Source of the DNA: Gemmataceae bacterium
GTDB taxonomy: Bacteria > Planctomycetota > Planctomycetia > Gemmatales > Gemmataceae
Assembly (NCBI GenBank): GCA_028288765.1
Contig: JAQGHQ010000463.1
Location: 1-32,876 of the forward strand
Reading direction: 5' to 3'
Length of the DNA: 32,876 nucleotides
A program made the translations under genes and the position numbers. The notes below the pieces were generated by a model. The model saw only the letters and a list, made by a program, of their open reading frames with translations, was not told the origin of the DNA and did no database searches. Numbering within the stretch: position 1 is the first letter of the stretch; every line of letters begins with the position of its first letter. Of this stretch, positions 21,285 through 29,043 are shown one piece after another.

Positions 21285-24026
21285 TCATCTCGTCCCCGTC
21301 CGGTACCCGACGAGGGCGATCACCGAGCCGAGCAGCAGGCCGATGTGGGGCGCACCCAGCGGCTCGACCGGCCGGATGCCGAGGTGGTGGCCGGCGACCG
21401 CCACCCCCGCGCCGAGGAGGACCAGGACCGACATCGTGTTCCCGCGGAAGAACAGCGAGCCGAGTAACAGCAGGCCCGCCACCCCCACGTTGAAGCTGTC
21501 CGCCCACGCCGTCAGCGGGGGCGCCACGCCGTCCACCTGCAGCGGTTTCGTCGCCCGGCTCGTGTCCAGGGCCGCGGCCCGTTCCAGCTCGGCCAGGTCG
21601 TTCGACTCGACCACCGCCTGCGCCCGGGTCTGGACCTCGGCGGTCGGGACGAGCCCGTTCTGGTAGGCCCACACTCCGCACCCGGCGAGCAGCAACGCCG
21701 CCCCGATCGCCCGGATGTGCGGGCCCACGAAGAGGGTCACGAACTGGCTCAGGGGGTCCGGCTTCGCCGCCGGCCCGAACGCGAAGTCGGGGTTGCTCGC
21801 CCCGCTCATGAGCGCCCCTACACCGGCCGGAGGAGGGTGGGCTGGCGTGGCGCCGGGCCGGATCTTGACCCGCTCGCCCTCCGCCCACCGGACCTGGTTC
21901 GCCGCCCGGATCATCGCCTCGGCGGTCGCGTTCGCCTTCCGGTCCGCCTCCTCCAGGGCGGCCCCCTCGGCGATCAGCCGCGACCGTTCGACCGCCGCCA
22001 GCACCCGGCGCTCGCGGGCCTCCTTGCGGGCCTTTTCGATCCGCTCGATCGCCCCGAGGAGCGGCTCCCGCCATGCCGCGTATTTCTCCCGCGGGCCGGC
22101 CGCGCCGCCCCGCGACAGGATGGCCCGGGCGGCCAGTTTCGCCTCGTACCCGAAGAGGGCCTCGAAGAACTCCTCCCAGTGCCGGCCGGCGAACTTCGCC
22201 ACGAACTGCCTCAACTCTTCCTCGTCCAGCCCCTGCATCCGGAGCCGCCGCAGGAGCCGTTCGCACCCGTCCAGCGGGCCGTGCCGCTCGTCGTCCGCCT
22301 GGCGGTCCAGCCAGACCCGGAGCCCGACCGCCAGCCCGATCCCGACCGCCCCGACCCCGACCCAGATCCAGAACACGCCCGACATCGCGAGCAGGAGGGC
22401 GAACAGCCCGACCCCGGCCGTCGCGATCGCCCAGTCCGACCACCCGAGCCCCCAGACGAAGTGCCGGACGCGGGTGAACAGCGGGCCCTTCCGGGCGACG
22501 CCGTCGATCACGAAGTACGCCAGGGTGGCCTGGGCCGTGAGGCCGACCAGCCCCGACGCCCACCCGGTCCTGCCGAAGAACAGGAGCAGGACCGACAACA
22601 CCGCCGCGAGCAAGAAGAACCCCTTCACGAGCCGGCCGCGGAGGACCGCCGCCGGGGCCGTGTTGTACGCCAGGGTGTACCCCTCCAGCTTGCCGATCTG
22701 CTCCTCGTGCGGGGAGAATGTCCCCGCGTGCCGGACGCCGAGCCACGCCTCCAGGGTGCGGATCACCTCGCCCATGTTCTGGAACCGGTCGTCCGCCCCC
22801 TTCGCCATCATCCGCTGGATCACGGCCGAGACTTCGGCGGGGACGCGCGCGACGATCCGCTCGGGCGGGACGATCGGCTCGTAGGCGTGCTTGGTCATCA
22901 GCTCGACGGCGGTGGTCCCGTCGAACGGCGGCCGGCCGGTGACGAGCACGTACAGGGTGCAGCCGAGCGAGTAGATGTCGGCCCGGTGGTCGACGGCGGC
23001 GGCGTCGCGGCACTGCTCCGGCGACATGTACGCCGGGGTGCCGAGGGCGATCCGGGCCCCGGTCAGCCCGGAAGGGGGAGCCCGGAGTTCTGCGGCCGGG
23101 AGCGAGAACGGGTCGGGCGTCCGGCCGGAGTCTTCCGCCCACCGGCTGCCGTCCGCGGCCTGGACTTTCACCAGCCCGAGGTCGGCGACCTTCACCAGGC
23201 CCTGGTCGTCGATCAGTAGGTTGTCGGGCTTCACGTCCCGGTGGATCATCCCCCGGTCGTGGGCGTGCTTGAGCCCCCGGGCGGCCTGGAGGACGTACCC
23301 GACCGCCGTCTCCGGGTCGAGTTTTCCCTCGGCCCGGACGAGCTCCGCGAGCGACCGCCCGGGGACGTACTCCATGCTGAAGAACCGGCACCCGGCGATC
23401 TCGCCGATGTCGTGAATACCTACGATGTTCGGGTGCCGGAGCTGCGCGGCGGCGAACGCCTCGCGGGTGAACCGGGCGACGAAGGAGGGGTCGGTCGCCC
23501 ACCGCTTGCTCATGACCTTCAGCGCGACATGGCGGTCGAGAGAGAGCTGGCGGGCGAGGAAAACCGCCCCCATGCCCCCGCGGCCGAGTTCCCGCTCGAT
23601 CCGATACCCCCGGACGTCCGCCTTCGGTGGGGCGTACTCCTCACCCCCCACCGGCCGGCCGGACAGCGGTTCGGGCTGAGGGTCGGCCTGGTGCGACGGC
23701 GTCCGGACCTGCCGCCGGTCGAGGTTGGTCTTCACGAGCCCGCACACGGGGGCGTCGGCCGGCGGTCCGGCCATCACCGGTTCGGGAACGGCTGGCCGCG
23801 GCGCCGGAGTGTTGCCCGAGAGCGCCAGGCGGTTCGGAGTCGTGCTCCCGTCGTCGAGGCCCTGCGTGCCGCCCCGGATCGCCTGCACCTGATATGCGTC
23901 ACCTCCGTGGTCGGGGATGACCAGCGCGAACGGCTTGTCGCACTTCGGGCACCGGGGGCGGTATCGGCCCGGCTTCGCGGACTTGAGGTTGATCCGGTGG
24001 TCGCAGTACGGACAAGCAATGGCCAC
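21285..24026 (-). CDS. Multi-pass membrane Ser/Thr protein kinase
   Basis: A 913-residue kinase. An N-terminal zinc ribbon has Cys5, Cys8, Cys26 and Cys29 (CPYC and CPKC). After a Pro-rich linker the Hanks domain runs from about 139 to 430: GRGGMGAVFLAR, Lys170 in VALK, HRDVKPDN with Asp264, ADLG (282-284, DLG instead of DFG) and GTPAYMSPEQ. Several hydrophobic segments (about 468-485, 490-510, 535-552, 553-572) follow, then a charged soluble part (about 575-755), then a further membrane group (about 773-790, 835-905). The membrane-buried second half is unlike the single-helix PknB layout. A GTG at 24026 opens the zinc ribbon, with GAGGG seven bases upstream. It is convergent with the ftsQ-like gene, with only 30 bp between them. 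Confidence 0.93.
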   Translation of the reverse strand: MAIACPYCDHRINLKSAKPGRYRPRCPKCDKPFALVIPDHGGDAYQVQAIRGGTQGLDDGSTTPNRLALSGNTPAPRPAVPEPVMAGPPADAPVCGLVKTNLDRRQVRTPSHQADPQPEPLSGRPVGGEEYAPPKADVRGYRIERELGRGGMGAVFLARQLSLDRHVALKVMSKRWATDPSFVARFTREAFAAAQLRHPNIVGIHDIGEIAGCRFFSMEYVPGRSLAELVRAEGKLDPETAVGYVLQAARGLKHAHDRGMIHRDVKPDNLLIDDQGLVKVADLGLVKVQAADGSRWAEDSGRTPDPFSLPAAELRAPPSGLTGARIALGTPAYMSPEQCRDAAAVDHRADIYSLGCTLYVLVTGRPPFDGTTAVELMTKHAYEPIVPPERIVARVPAEVSAVIQRMMAKGADDRFQNMGEVIRTLEAWLGVRHAGTFSPHEEQIGKLEGYTLAYNTAPAAVLRGRLVKGFFLLAAVLSVLLLFFGRTGWASGLVGLTAQATLAYFVIDGVARKGPLFTRVRHFVWGLGWSDWAIATAGVGLFALLLAMSGVFWIWVGVGAVGIGLAVGLRVWLDRQADDERHGPLDGCERLLRRLRMQGLDEEELRQFVAKFAGRHWEEFFEALFGYEAKLAARAILSRGGAAGPREKYAAWREPLLGAIERIEKARKEARERRVLAAVERSRLIAEGAALEEADRKANATAEAMIRAANQVRWAEGERVKIRPGATPAHPPPAGVGALMSGASNPDFAFGPAAKPDPLSQFVTLFVGPHIRAIGAALLLAGCGVWAYQNGLVPTAEVQTRAQAVVESNDLAELERAAALDTSRATKPLQVDGVAPPLTAWADSFNVGVAGLLLLGSLFFRGNTMSVLVLLGAGVAVAGHHLGIRPVEPLGAPHIGLLLGSVIALVGYRTGTR

Positions 24027-24235
24027 GGCGGTGCCCTCGTACCGGGGTGTTGACCGGTCGGGTTGGCAATTCGTGTCGGCGCGGGCGAGTGGTCGCGCTG
24101 GGAGTGAGGAGTCCGGAGAGGCACCCCCCTTCAGCCTGAAAGGTAGTTCACGTTCGGGCGGAAGGTCGGGTTGTACCGGTCGGATCAGGAGACGGGGCCG
24201 AGCCGAATTTCGGGGGGAACAGAAAATCGCTGCGG

Positions 24236-25357
24236 TTAGCCCAACGGGCAGTCTTTCATACCGACCGCCTGCCGGACGAGACGGAGGGTTACCTGGGCGA
24301 CCTGCCGAGCGCGTTTTGCGCCGGCCTGAAGGACTTCCTCAACATACCCCGGGTGGCGGGCGAGTTGCTTGCGCCGTTCGCGGGCCGGCCCGAAGTGGGC
24401 GTCGATCTTGGCCAGGAGCATGGTCTTGGCGTCCCCGTACCCGAACGGCCGTCCGCCGCGGTGTTCGGCGTCCCGCATCGGGTTGCGGTACAGGTCGGCG
24501 AGCCGGGCTTGTTCCTCGGGGGTGGCGAGGAGTTTGTAGAGGGCGAAGGCGTTACAGGTATCCGGGTTCTTCGGCTCCTCGACCGGGGTAGAGTCGGTCA
24601 CGATCCCCATGACCGCGGTCTTCAGGGCTTTCCCCTCGGCGAAGATCTCGATGGTGTTCCCGTAGCTCTTGCTCATCTTCTGGCCGTCGGTCCCGGGCAC
24701 CACCGCGGCCTCGTTGAACAGCGCGGCCGGGAGCGGGAACACCTCGCCGAAGGAGTGGTTGAACGCCCCGGCGATGTCCCGCGTCATCTCCAGGTGCTGC
24801 TCCTGGTCTTTCCCGACCGGGACCAGATGGGACCGGACGATGAGGATGTCCGCGGCCATGAGGATTGGGTAGGTGAACAGGCCGACGCTCGGGGTGATCC
24901 CCCGCCCCACCTTGTCCTTGTAGGAGTGGGCCCGCTCGAGGAGGCCCATGCCGCTGACGGTAGAGAGGATCCAGGCCAGTTCGCACACCTCCGGCACGTC
25001 GGACTGGCGGTAAAACGTGGCCCTGGCGGGGTCGAGCCCGAGGGCGAGGTAGTCGAGGGCGACGTCCCGGACGTTGTCGCGGAGGATCTGCGCGGCGGGC
25101 CGGGGGACCGCTCCCTTCGTCTTCGCGACCGCGGCGATCTCCCGCTCCTCGGCCTCTTTGAGCGAGGTCAGGGCGTGGTAGTCGGCGATGAAGTAGAAAC
25201 AGTCGCCGCACTCCTGGCGCTCGATGTGCTGCTTGATCGCGCCGAAGTAGTTGCCGAGGTGCAACTTGCCGGACGGCTGTACGCCGCTCAAGATCCGGGT
25301 TCGGTCGGCCGGGTGGTCGCCGGGACCCTCCAGGTTGGCGGTCGTCGTGCTGGTCAC
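24236..25357 (-). CDS. trpS: Tryptophanyl-tRNA synthetase
   Basis: Class I enzyme that charges tRNA-Trp in the cytoplasm. The HIGH-type motif is PSGKLHLGNYFGA near residue 30, and GTDGQKMSKSYGNTIEIF gives the KMSKS loop. Other matches include CFYFIADYHALTSL, DPARATFYRQSDVPEV, LTYPIL-like LFTYPILMAADILI, and PVGKDQEQHLEMTRDIA. At 373 residues it is a little longer than usual (about 330-350) because of a short lead. I chose the GTG at 25357 because GGAG lies six bases before it; the ATG at 25402 has no ribosome-binding site and adds a Gly/Pro-rich stretch. It is divergent from the hypothetical gene at 25467, and the 109 bp between them must contain both promoters. The 209 bp between it and the downstream kinase gene show nothing I recognise. 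Confidence 0.95.
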   Translation of the reverse strand: MTSTTTANLEGPGDHPADRTRILSGVQPSGKLHLGNYFGAIKQHIERQECGDCFYFIADYHALTSLKEAEEREIAAVAKTKGAVPRPAAQILRDNVRDVALDYLALGLDPARATFYRQSDVPEVCELAWILSTVSGMGLLERAHSYKDKVGRGITPSVGLFTYPILMAADILIVRSHLVPVGKDQEQHLEMTRDIAGAFNHSFGEVFPLPAALFNEAAVVPGTDGQKMSKSYGNTIEIFAEGKALKTAVMGIVTDSTPVEEPKNPDTCNAFALYKLLATPEEQARLADLYRNPMRDAEHRGGRPFGYGDAKTMLLAKIDAHFGPARERRKQLARHPGYVEEVLQAGAKRARQVAQVTLRLVRQAVGMKDCPLG

Positions 25358-25466
25358 AGCTGTCTCCGCGTAACCCGAGCCCGGGCCGGGTGGGCTTTCC
25401 ATCTCATCAAGGACACGGTTACAGTACGGGCGGTTCGCACCCCGAACAGCTGCCCCGGGTGAAGGT

Positions 25467-26297
25467 ATGGACGCCGACCCGCCACCGTATCCCGACACGC
25501 CGGCGCCGTCGGCGCGACCGGCCGCCGGGGAAGTCTCGTCGCCCGGCCTCGCCGGTAACGACGAACGGCGCACCGAACTCCTCCTCGACGCCGTCAAGAC
25601 CGCCATCGGCACGCCCGGCGAGCACCGCCTGTTCCGCTCCGGCAAGCTCGTCGGGCTCTTCCCGACGCGCGCCGGGACGTCCGCCGAGGCCGCGCTCCTC
25701 GCCGTGCGCGAAGGGCTCTTCGAAACCGTTCGCACCGAGGTCAAGGGGAAGGTGGTCACCGAGTGGGTGACGGCGACCCCGAAGGGGGTGGCGTTCGTCC
25801 ACGAGCACGACTCGCCGAAGTCGGTGTTGCGGGAGCTGAAAGAGGTGCTCCGGGCGACCCGGGACGGGGTCCCGGTGTGGATGGACGAGGCGCGGCGGGA
25901 GGTTGCCGAGCTGTCCGCCCGGTTCGAGGGACGGGCCGCTGCGGTATTGAAGCAGCTCGACGATCTGGCCGGGCGGGTCGAGGCCGCGCTGCGCCGGGCG
26001 GAGGCGAAGGCCCCGGCGGTTGCAGACCCGGTCGGCCGGCTGGTCCCGTGGGCGGTGGACGCGCTCGAATACCTCGACCGCCGCAAGACCGGCGGGGGGG
26101 GCGGTGACTGCCCGTTGCCGGAACTGTTCCACGCGGTCCGGGTACGCTCCCCGGAGTTGTCGCTCTCCGCGTACCAGGACGGCCTGCGGCGGCTTCACGA
26201 CGTCCGCGCCGTCCAGCTGGTCCCGTCGGCCCTGATGGCCGAGCCGGAGTACGCGGTGGTGGTCGAGGGGAAGCTGATGTACGCGGTGGGACGGTGA
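25467..26297 (+). CDS. Conserved protein of unknown function with two winged-helix-like ends
   Basis: I do not recognise a named family. The protein has 276 residues. After a Pro/Ala-rich lead (1-30), residues about 35-115 look like a winged-helix domain (LLLDAVKTAIGTPGEHRLFR, then EWVTATPKGVAFVHEHDSP and SVLRELKEVL). A coiled coil follows (about 140-180, SARFEGRAAAVLKQLDDLAG). A second small domain is at about 205-276 (LPELFHAVRVRSPELSLSAY, DGLRRLHDVRAVQL, EYAVVVEGKLMYAVG), with a helix-helix-wing look. This architecture of a 'TPKG' segment and a 'DGLRRLHD' segment is one I associate with planctomycetes, which is memory and not tested. The start at 25467 gives the longest open frame with a weak GAAGG upstream. 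The divergent partner is trpS. Confidence 0.7.
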   Translation: MDADPPPYPDTPAPSARPAAGEVSSPGLAGNDERRTELLLDAVKTAIGTPGEHRLFRSGKLVGLFPTRAGTSAEAALLAVREGLFETVRTEVKGKVVTEWVTATPKGVAFVHEHDSPKSVLRELKEVLRATRDGVPVWMDEARREVAELSARFEGRAAAVLKQLDDLAGRVEAALRRAEAKAPAVADPVGRLVPWAVDALEYLDRRKTGGGGGDCPLPELFHAVRVRSPELSLSAYQDGLRRLHDVRAVQLVPSALMAEPEYAVVVEGKLMYAVGR

Positions 26298-26403
26298 AGC
26301 CGGTCGCGAAGAGAAAGCAGAGTGGCCACAAAAAGGTACAAAAAAGCACCAAAAAGTATCTGAACGAAACTGTTGCTTTGCGATTTCGTTTTCCCTTATC
26401 GTG

Positions 26404-26411
26404 CTTTTTCG
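26404..26411. repeat. Left 8-bp target-site duplication
   Basis: CTTTTTCG immediately precedes the left terminal repeat and is identical to 27770-27777. It marks a simple, recent insertion. Confidence 0.85.
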
Positions 26412-26442
26412 CTGACCGTCCCGGATTGTGGGGCCGGGTAGC

Positions 26443-27654
26443 TCAGCGCCGGTAGCCGCCCAGGGAGGCAGAAACCTGGAGGTTCTGGAGCCAGTCGTCG
26501 GAGTACCGGTGGGCGTTGAGCCGCTCGGCCGGGCTCCGCCAGCCGTCGTTGGCCCGTACCGCCTCCGGACCCCACGGGCGGAAGTTCTGCAACAACGCCC
26601 AGGCCCGCAAGTGCCGCCCACACGCCGCCGGGGACCCGTGCAGGTGCTGGCCGTCCTCGAAGTACCGACTCATCGACCGCATGACCCGGTCGAGCATGTT
26701 GCTGGTCCGGTGCCCGCCGGGGTGCCGGTACGCCACCCCGTACTCCTTCGACCGCCCGCACAACTTCTCGACCTGCTCCAGCAGCCACGCCGACAGCCCC
26801 GCCCGCCGCGCCCACTCGGCCGGCCGCCGCAACCGCTGGGCGAAGCACCGCCGGTCCGGGGCGCGGAAGGCTTCCCCGACCCTCCGGGACAGTTCCGTGA
26901 ACGATTCGCTCAGCTTGCCCCGGCTGCGGATGTTGAGCCAGCCGTGCAGGAAGCAACGGAGCAGGACCACCCCGGGGAATAACGCCCGCCACGCCTGGTG
27001 GGTCGAGGCCCAGCCGTCGACGCCCACGGTCTCGGGCTGGTAGCCCTCCTGGATGTCTTGGGCTTCCTGCCGGAATACCCCGTAGGCGGCGGCCAAATCG
27101 TCGGCGTTGGCGGTCGGGGCCAGGGCGGCCCCCAGACAGCACCCCTCGCCGACCGTGGTCGCGATGTAGTTCTTGTCTCCATCCCGGGTCTGGTGGTGCT
27201 CGTCGGCCAATAGGTGTTCGGGTAGGTCGGCCCGGCGCACCGTGGTGCCGGCGATACTGTTGCGGCCCAGGCTGACCTCCGGCCGGTACCAGTACATGGG
27301 GCTCTCGCCGAACACCCGGGCCAAGGCCCAAAAGGGCACCCCGAAGGCGCGGAGGAACAACGGGCCCTGGGCGTCGCTGGTGGTGCCGACCCTGTAGGGC
27401 AAGAGGAACGATGGGCGGACGGAGACGGACGCGCCGGTGGCCGTCAGGCGGATGCGGCGCAGGCGCCCCCCGGCCCGGGTGGAGGCCCGGCCGTCCTTGA
27501 GGCGGTAGCCCTGGGCGAAGCCTTCGGGGAACAGTTCCGGGCAGGCGCGGAAGGCCTGGCCGAGCCAGGCCCGGAAGCGTGCCGGATCGGCCACGACGTC
27601 GGAGTAGGTATCCTTGTCGGCGGGTAGGCAGATGGTAGAACAGGAACGGGCCAA
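26443..27654 (-). CDS. Transposase of the insertion sequence
   Basis: A 403-residue protein. The catalytic core is probably of the DDE/RNase H type: LLADEHHQTRDGDKNYIATT offers a first Asp followed by a beta strand, and VGVDGWASTHQAWRALFPGV offers the second Asp, followed by VVLLRCFLHGWLNIR. The third acid is probably in SNMLDRVMRSM or the nearby RYFEDG. LRAWALLQNFRPWGPEAV and DGWRSPAERLNAHRYSDDWL near the C-terminus look like a strongly conserved block of this transposase group. The start is a TTG at 27654 with GGAGG six bases upstream, and the codon is buried in a hairpin (see the regulatory entry). Overlapping frames on this strand are shadows. The stop lies 8 bases inside the left terminal repeat. 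Confidence 0.85.
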   Translation of the reverse strand: MARSCSTICLPADKDTYSDVVADPARFRAWLGQAFRACPELFPEGFAQGYRLKDGRASTRAGGRLRRIRLTATGASVSVRPSFLLPYRVGTTSDAQGPLFLRAFGVPFWALARVFGESPMYWYRPEVSLGRNSIAGTTVRRADLPEHLLADEHHQTRDGDKNYIATTVGEGCCLGAALAPTANADDLAAAYGVFRQEAQDIQEGYQPETVGVDGWASTHQAWRALFPGVVLLRCFLHGWLNIRSRGKLSESFTELSRRVGEAFRAPDRRCFAQRLRRPAEWARRAGLSAWLLEQVEKLCGRSKEYGVAYRHPGGHRTSNMLDRVMRSMSRYFEDGQHLHGSPAACGRHLRAWALLQNFRPWGPEAVRANDGWRSPAERLNAHRYSDDWLQNLQVSASLGGYRR

Positions 27655-27701
27655 GAGTCACCTCCGCGTCGTGCGGGTTTCAGCACGGTGATTCTTGGCC
27701 C
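27648..27701 (-). promoter_or_regulatory. Hairpin enclosing the transposase start codon
   Basis: GGTGATTCTTGGCCC (27687-27701) pairs at 14 of 15 positions with GGGCCAAGAGTCACC (27648-27662). In the transcript, the upstream arm comes first, the GGAGG ribosome-binding site (27661-27665) falls at the base, and the TTG start lies inside the stem. This would hinder translation of long read-through transcripts, as known for IS10 and IS50. The mechanism here is inferred. Confidence 0.6.
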
Positions 27702-27769
27702 TTCTTGTTCCGTCGTCCCCTAGACATCCGTCTACACGTTCACCCCGCCCCACAATCCGGGACGGTCAG

Positions 27770-27777
27770 CTTTTTCG
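27770..27777. repeat. Right 8-bp target-site duplication
   Basis: CTTTTTCG directly follows the right terminal repeat and equals 26404-26411. Confidence 0.85.
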
Positions 27778-27827
27778 TGCCTTTTTGTGGCCATTCCTGA
27801 ATTTCTTCACTCTTCAGTCTTCACTCT

Positions 27828-28559
27828 TCAGAATGGCCAGCCGCTGCCCAGGGAGTTCTTCTGTGCGGCGGCGATCTCGCGAATGCCGGCCTCGCCGAGG
27901 TCGATTAGCCGGTCGAGCTGTTTACGGGTGTAAGTCGCTTCCTCGCCGCTCCCCTGCACCTCAATGAACTGGCCCGACCCGGTCATCACGAGGTTCAGGT
28001 CCACCTCCGCGTCGCGGTCCTCGACGTATTCCAAGTCGAGCCGCTCTTCGCCGTCCACGACGCCGACACTGATCGCGGCCACGCTCGCGTGGACCACCTC
28101 CCGAACCGGCACGCTCAGGCCGGCCTTCACCGAGTTGACCGCGTCCACGAGCGCGACGAGCGCCCCGTTGATCGCGGCCGTCCGCGTCCCCCCGTCGGCC
28201 TCGAGGACGTCGCAGTCGACCCACAGGGTCCGCTCGCCGAGCTTCGACAGGTCGACGACCGCCCGGAGGCTGCGGCCGATCAGCCGTTGGATTTCGACGC
28301 TCCGACCGTCCACCTTCCCCCCCTTGTCCCGGGGCTTGCGGGTGGCGGTCGACCCGGGCAGCATCCCGTACTCGGCGGTGAGCCAGCCCTTGCCCTTACC
28401 GACGAGAAAGTCCGGCACCTTGGGCTCGACGCAACAGGTGCAGAGCACCGTCGTCCGACCCATCTTGACGAGGACGGAGCCGGGGGCGTTGCGGGTGTAG
28501 TTCCGCTCGAACGAGAGGGGGCGGAGCTGGTTGGGCAGGCGGTTGTCGGGACGGGGCAT
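27828..28559 (-). CDS. rph: Ribonuclease PH
   Basis: Phosphorolytic 3'-5' exoribonuclease that trims tRNA precursors. The start MPRPDNRLPNQLRPLSFERN with GSVLVKMGRTTVLCTCCVE and KGWLTAEYGMLPGST are family signatures. GRSVEIQRLIGRSLRAVVDL holds the conserved Arg residues that contact phosphate. LEADGGTRTAAINGALVAL and LDLEYVEDRDAEVDLNLVMTG carry the catalytic acids. The protein ends close to IREIAAAQKNSL and is of typical length (243). Its ATG is 7 bp after the stop of the small gene at 28567, so it may be read from the same message as the arg genes and the two small genes. An rph downstream of a foreign-looking pair suggests that the pair was dropped between argF and rph. Confidence 0.97.
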   Translation of the reverse strand: MPRPDNRLPNQLRPLSFERNYTRNAPGSVLVKMGRTTVLCTCCVEPKVPDFLVGKGKGWLTAEYGMLPGSTATRKPRDKGGKVDGRSVEIQRLIGRSLRAVVDLSKLGERTLWVDCDVLEADGGTRTAAINGALVALVDAVNSVKAGLSVPVREVVHASVAAISVGVVDGEERLDLEYVEDRDAEVDLNLVMTGSGQFIEVQGSGEEATYTRKQLDRLIDLGEAGIREIAAAQKNSLGSGWPF

Positions 28560-28566
28560 GCGGCGA

Positions 28567-29043
28567 TCACCGGGTGGTGGCGGCGGGTTGTTCGAGGACG
28601 AGGTTGGGGTCGAAACCGAGTAGTCGGGCGACGAGTTGACGGGCGTCGAAGCCGGAGGCGGTCTCCTTCAACTGCCCGGCCGCCCAGTAACCGACAGCGG
28701 GAGTATGATACACCGTCCCAATGCCAGTGAAGATCCGTTCGAGTTCGGCCGGTGAGGACAGTTCATCGACGTTGAACACGGCAACCTTCAGCCCGGGCTG
28801 CGCACCCGCAGCGACGGCGTCGTTGACCAGGTCGAGCAGCCGGAGATCGTACAGTGACCACGCGGCGACACCGATTACAAGACGATGCCCGGTGGCGTTA
28901 ATGTCTGCCCGATCCGGCCACCAGATCAGTGACGATTGCCGAACTCGCTGCGGCAATGCGGCAGCTGCCCGCCGCTGAACGTCACCCGCCGACTGCCCTG
29001 GATCTGGGGCAAGCAAGTCGCGGAACGTTACGCCTTGGTCCAT
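28567..29043 (-). CDS. Small thioredoxin-fold-like protein without CxxC; candidate immunity partner
   Basis: I do not recognise a named family. It has 158 residues. The last two thirds read like a thioredoxin fold: a strand (HRLVIGVAAWSLYDLRLLDL, where 'AWSLYD' lines up with the WCGPCK loop but has no cysteine), then LKVAVFNVDELSSPAEL, then a strand and turn with a possible cis-Pro (YHTPAVGYW), and GQLKETASGFDARQLVARLL. It should not be a redox enzyme. The ATG at 29043 lies inside the end of the upstream gene (a 16-base overlap), so the pair is translationally coupled. GC is lower than in argF or rph. Order, overlap and size fit a toxin-then-immunity arrangement, but this is inference. Confidence 0.6.
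   Translation of the reverse strand: MDQGVTFRDLLAPDPGQSAGDVQRRAAAALPQRVRQSSLIWWPDRADINATGHRLVIGVAAWSLYDLRLLDLVNDAVAAGAQPGLKVAVFNVDELSSPAELERIFTGIGTVYHTPAVGYWAAGQLKETASGFDARQLVARLLGFDPNLVLEQPAATTR

Larger units (their letters stand above)
26412..27769 (-). mobile_element. Complete insertion sequence, 1358 bp
   Basis: Both ends are 23-bp perfect inverted repeats: CTGACCGTCCCGGATTGTGG starts the left end (26412-26434), and the right end is 27747-27769. An 8-bp direct duplication flanks it. It carries one transposase gene that fills most of its length. I cannot assign the family confidently. The 8-bp target duplication excludes families with 2-5 bp duplications and fits groups such as ISAs1, IS66, IS256 and IS1595. 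The intact ends, clean duplication and open transposase frame suggest that it is still active or recently was. Confidence 0.9.
26322..27794. repeat. A/T-rich palindromic repeat split by the insertion sequence
   Basis: GTGGCCACAAAAAGGTAC (26322-26339) and GTGCCTTTTTGTGGCCAT (27777-27794) match as an inverted pair at 16 of 18 positions. If the insertion sequence and one target copy are removed, they lie about 107 bp apart, at the ends of an A/T-rich element downstream of the hypothetical gene. The insertion landed inside this element. Directly past it, TTCACTCTTCAG is tandemly repeated. Confidence 0.7.

Noticed and set aside
25358..26086. Longer start for trpS into the divergent gene
   Set aside because: It would overlap the hypothetical gene completely; the Ser/Arg-rich product has no similarity to the synthetase family.
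26396..27661. A second long frame in the insertion sequence
   Set aside because: It overlaps the transposase in another frame, is Arg/Gly/Pro-rich, and runs through the left terminal repeat.
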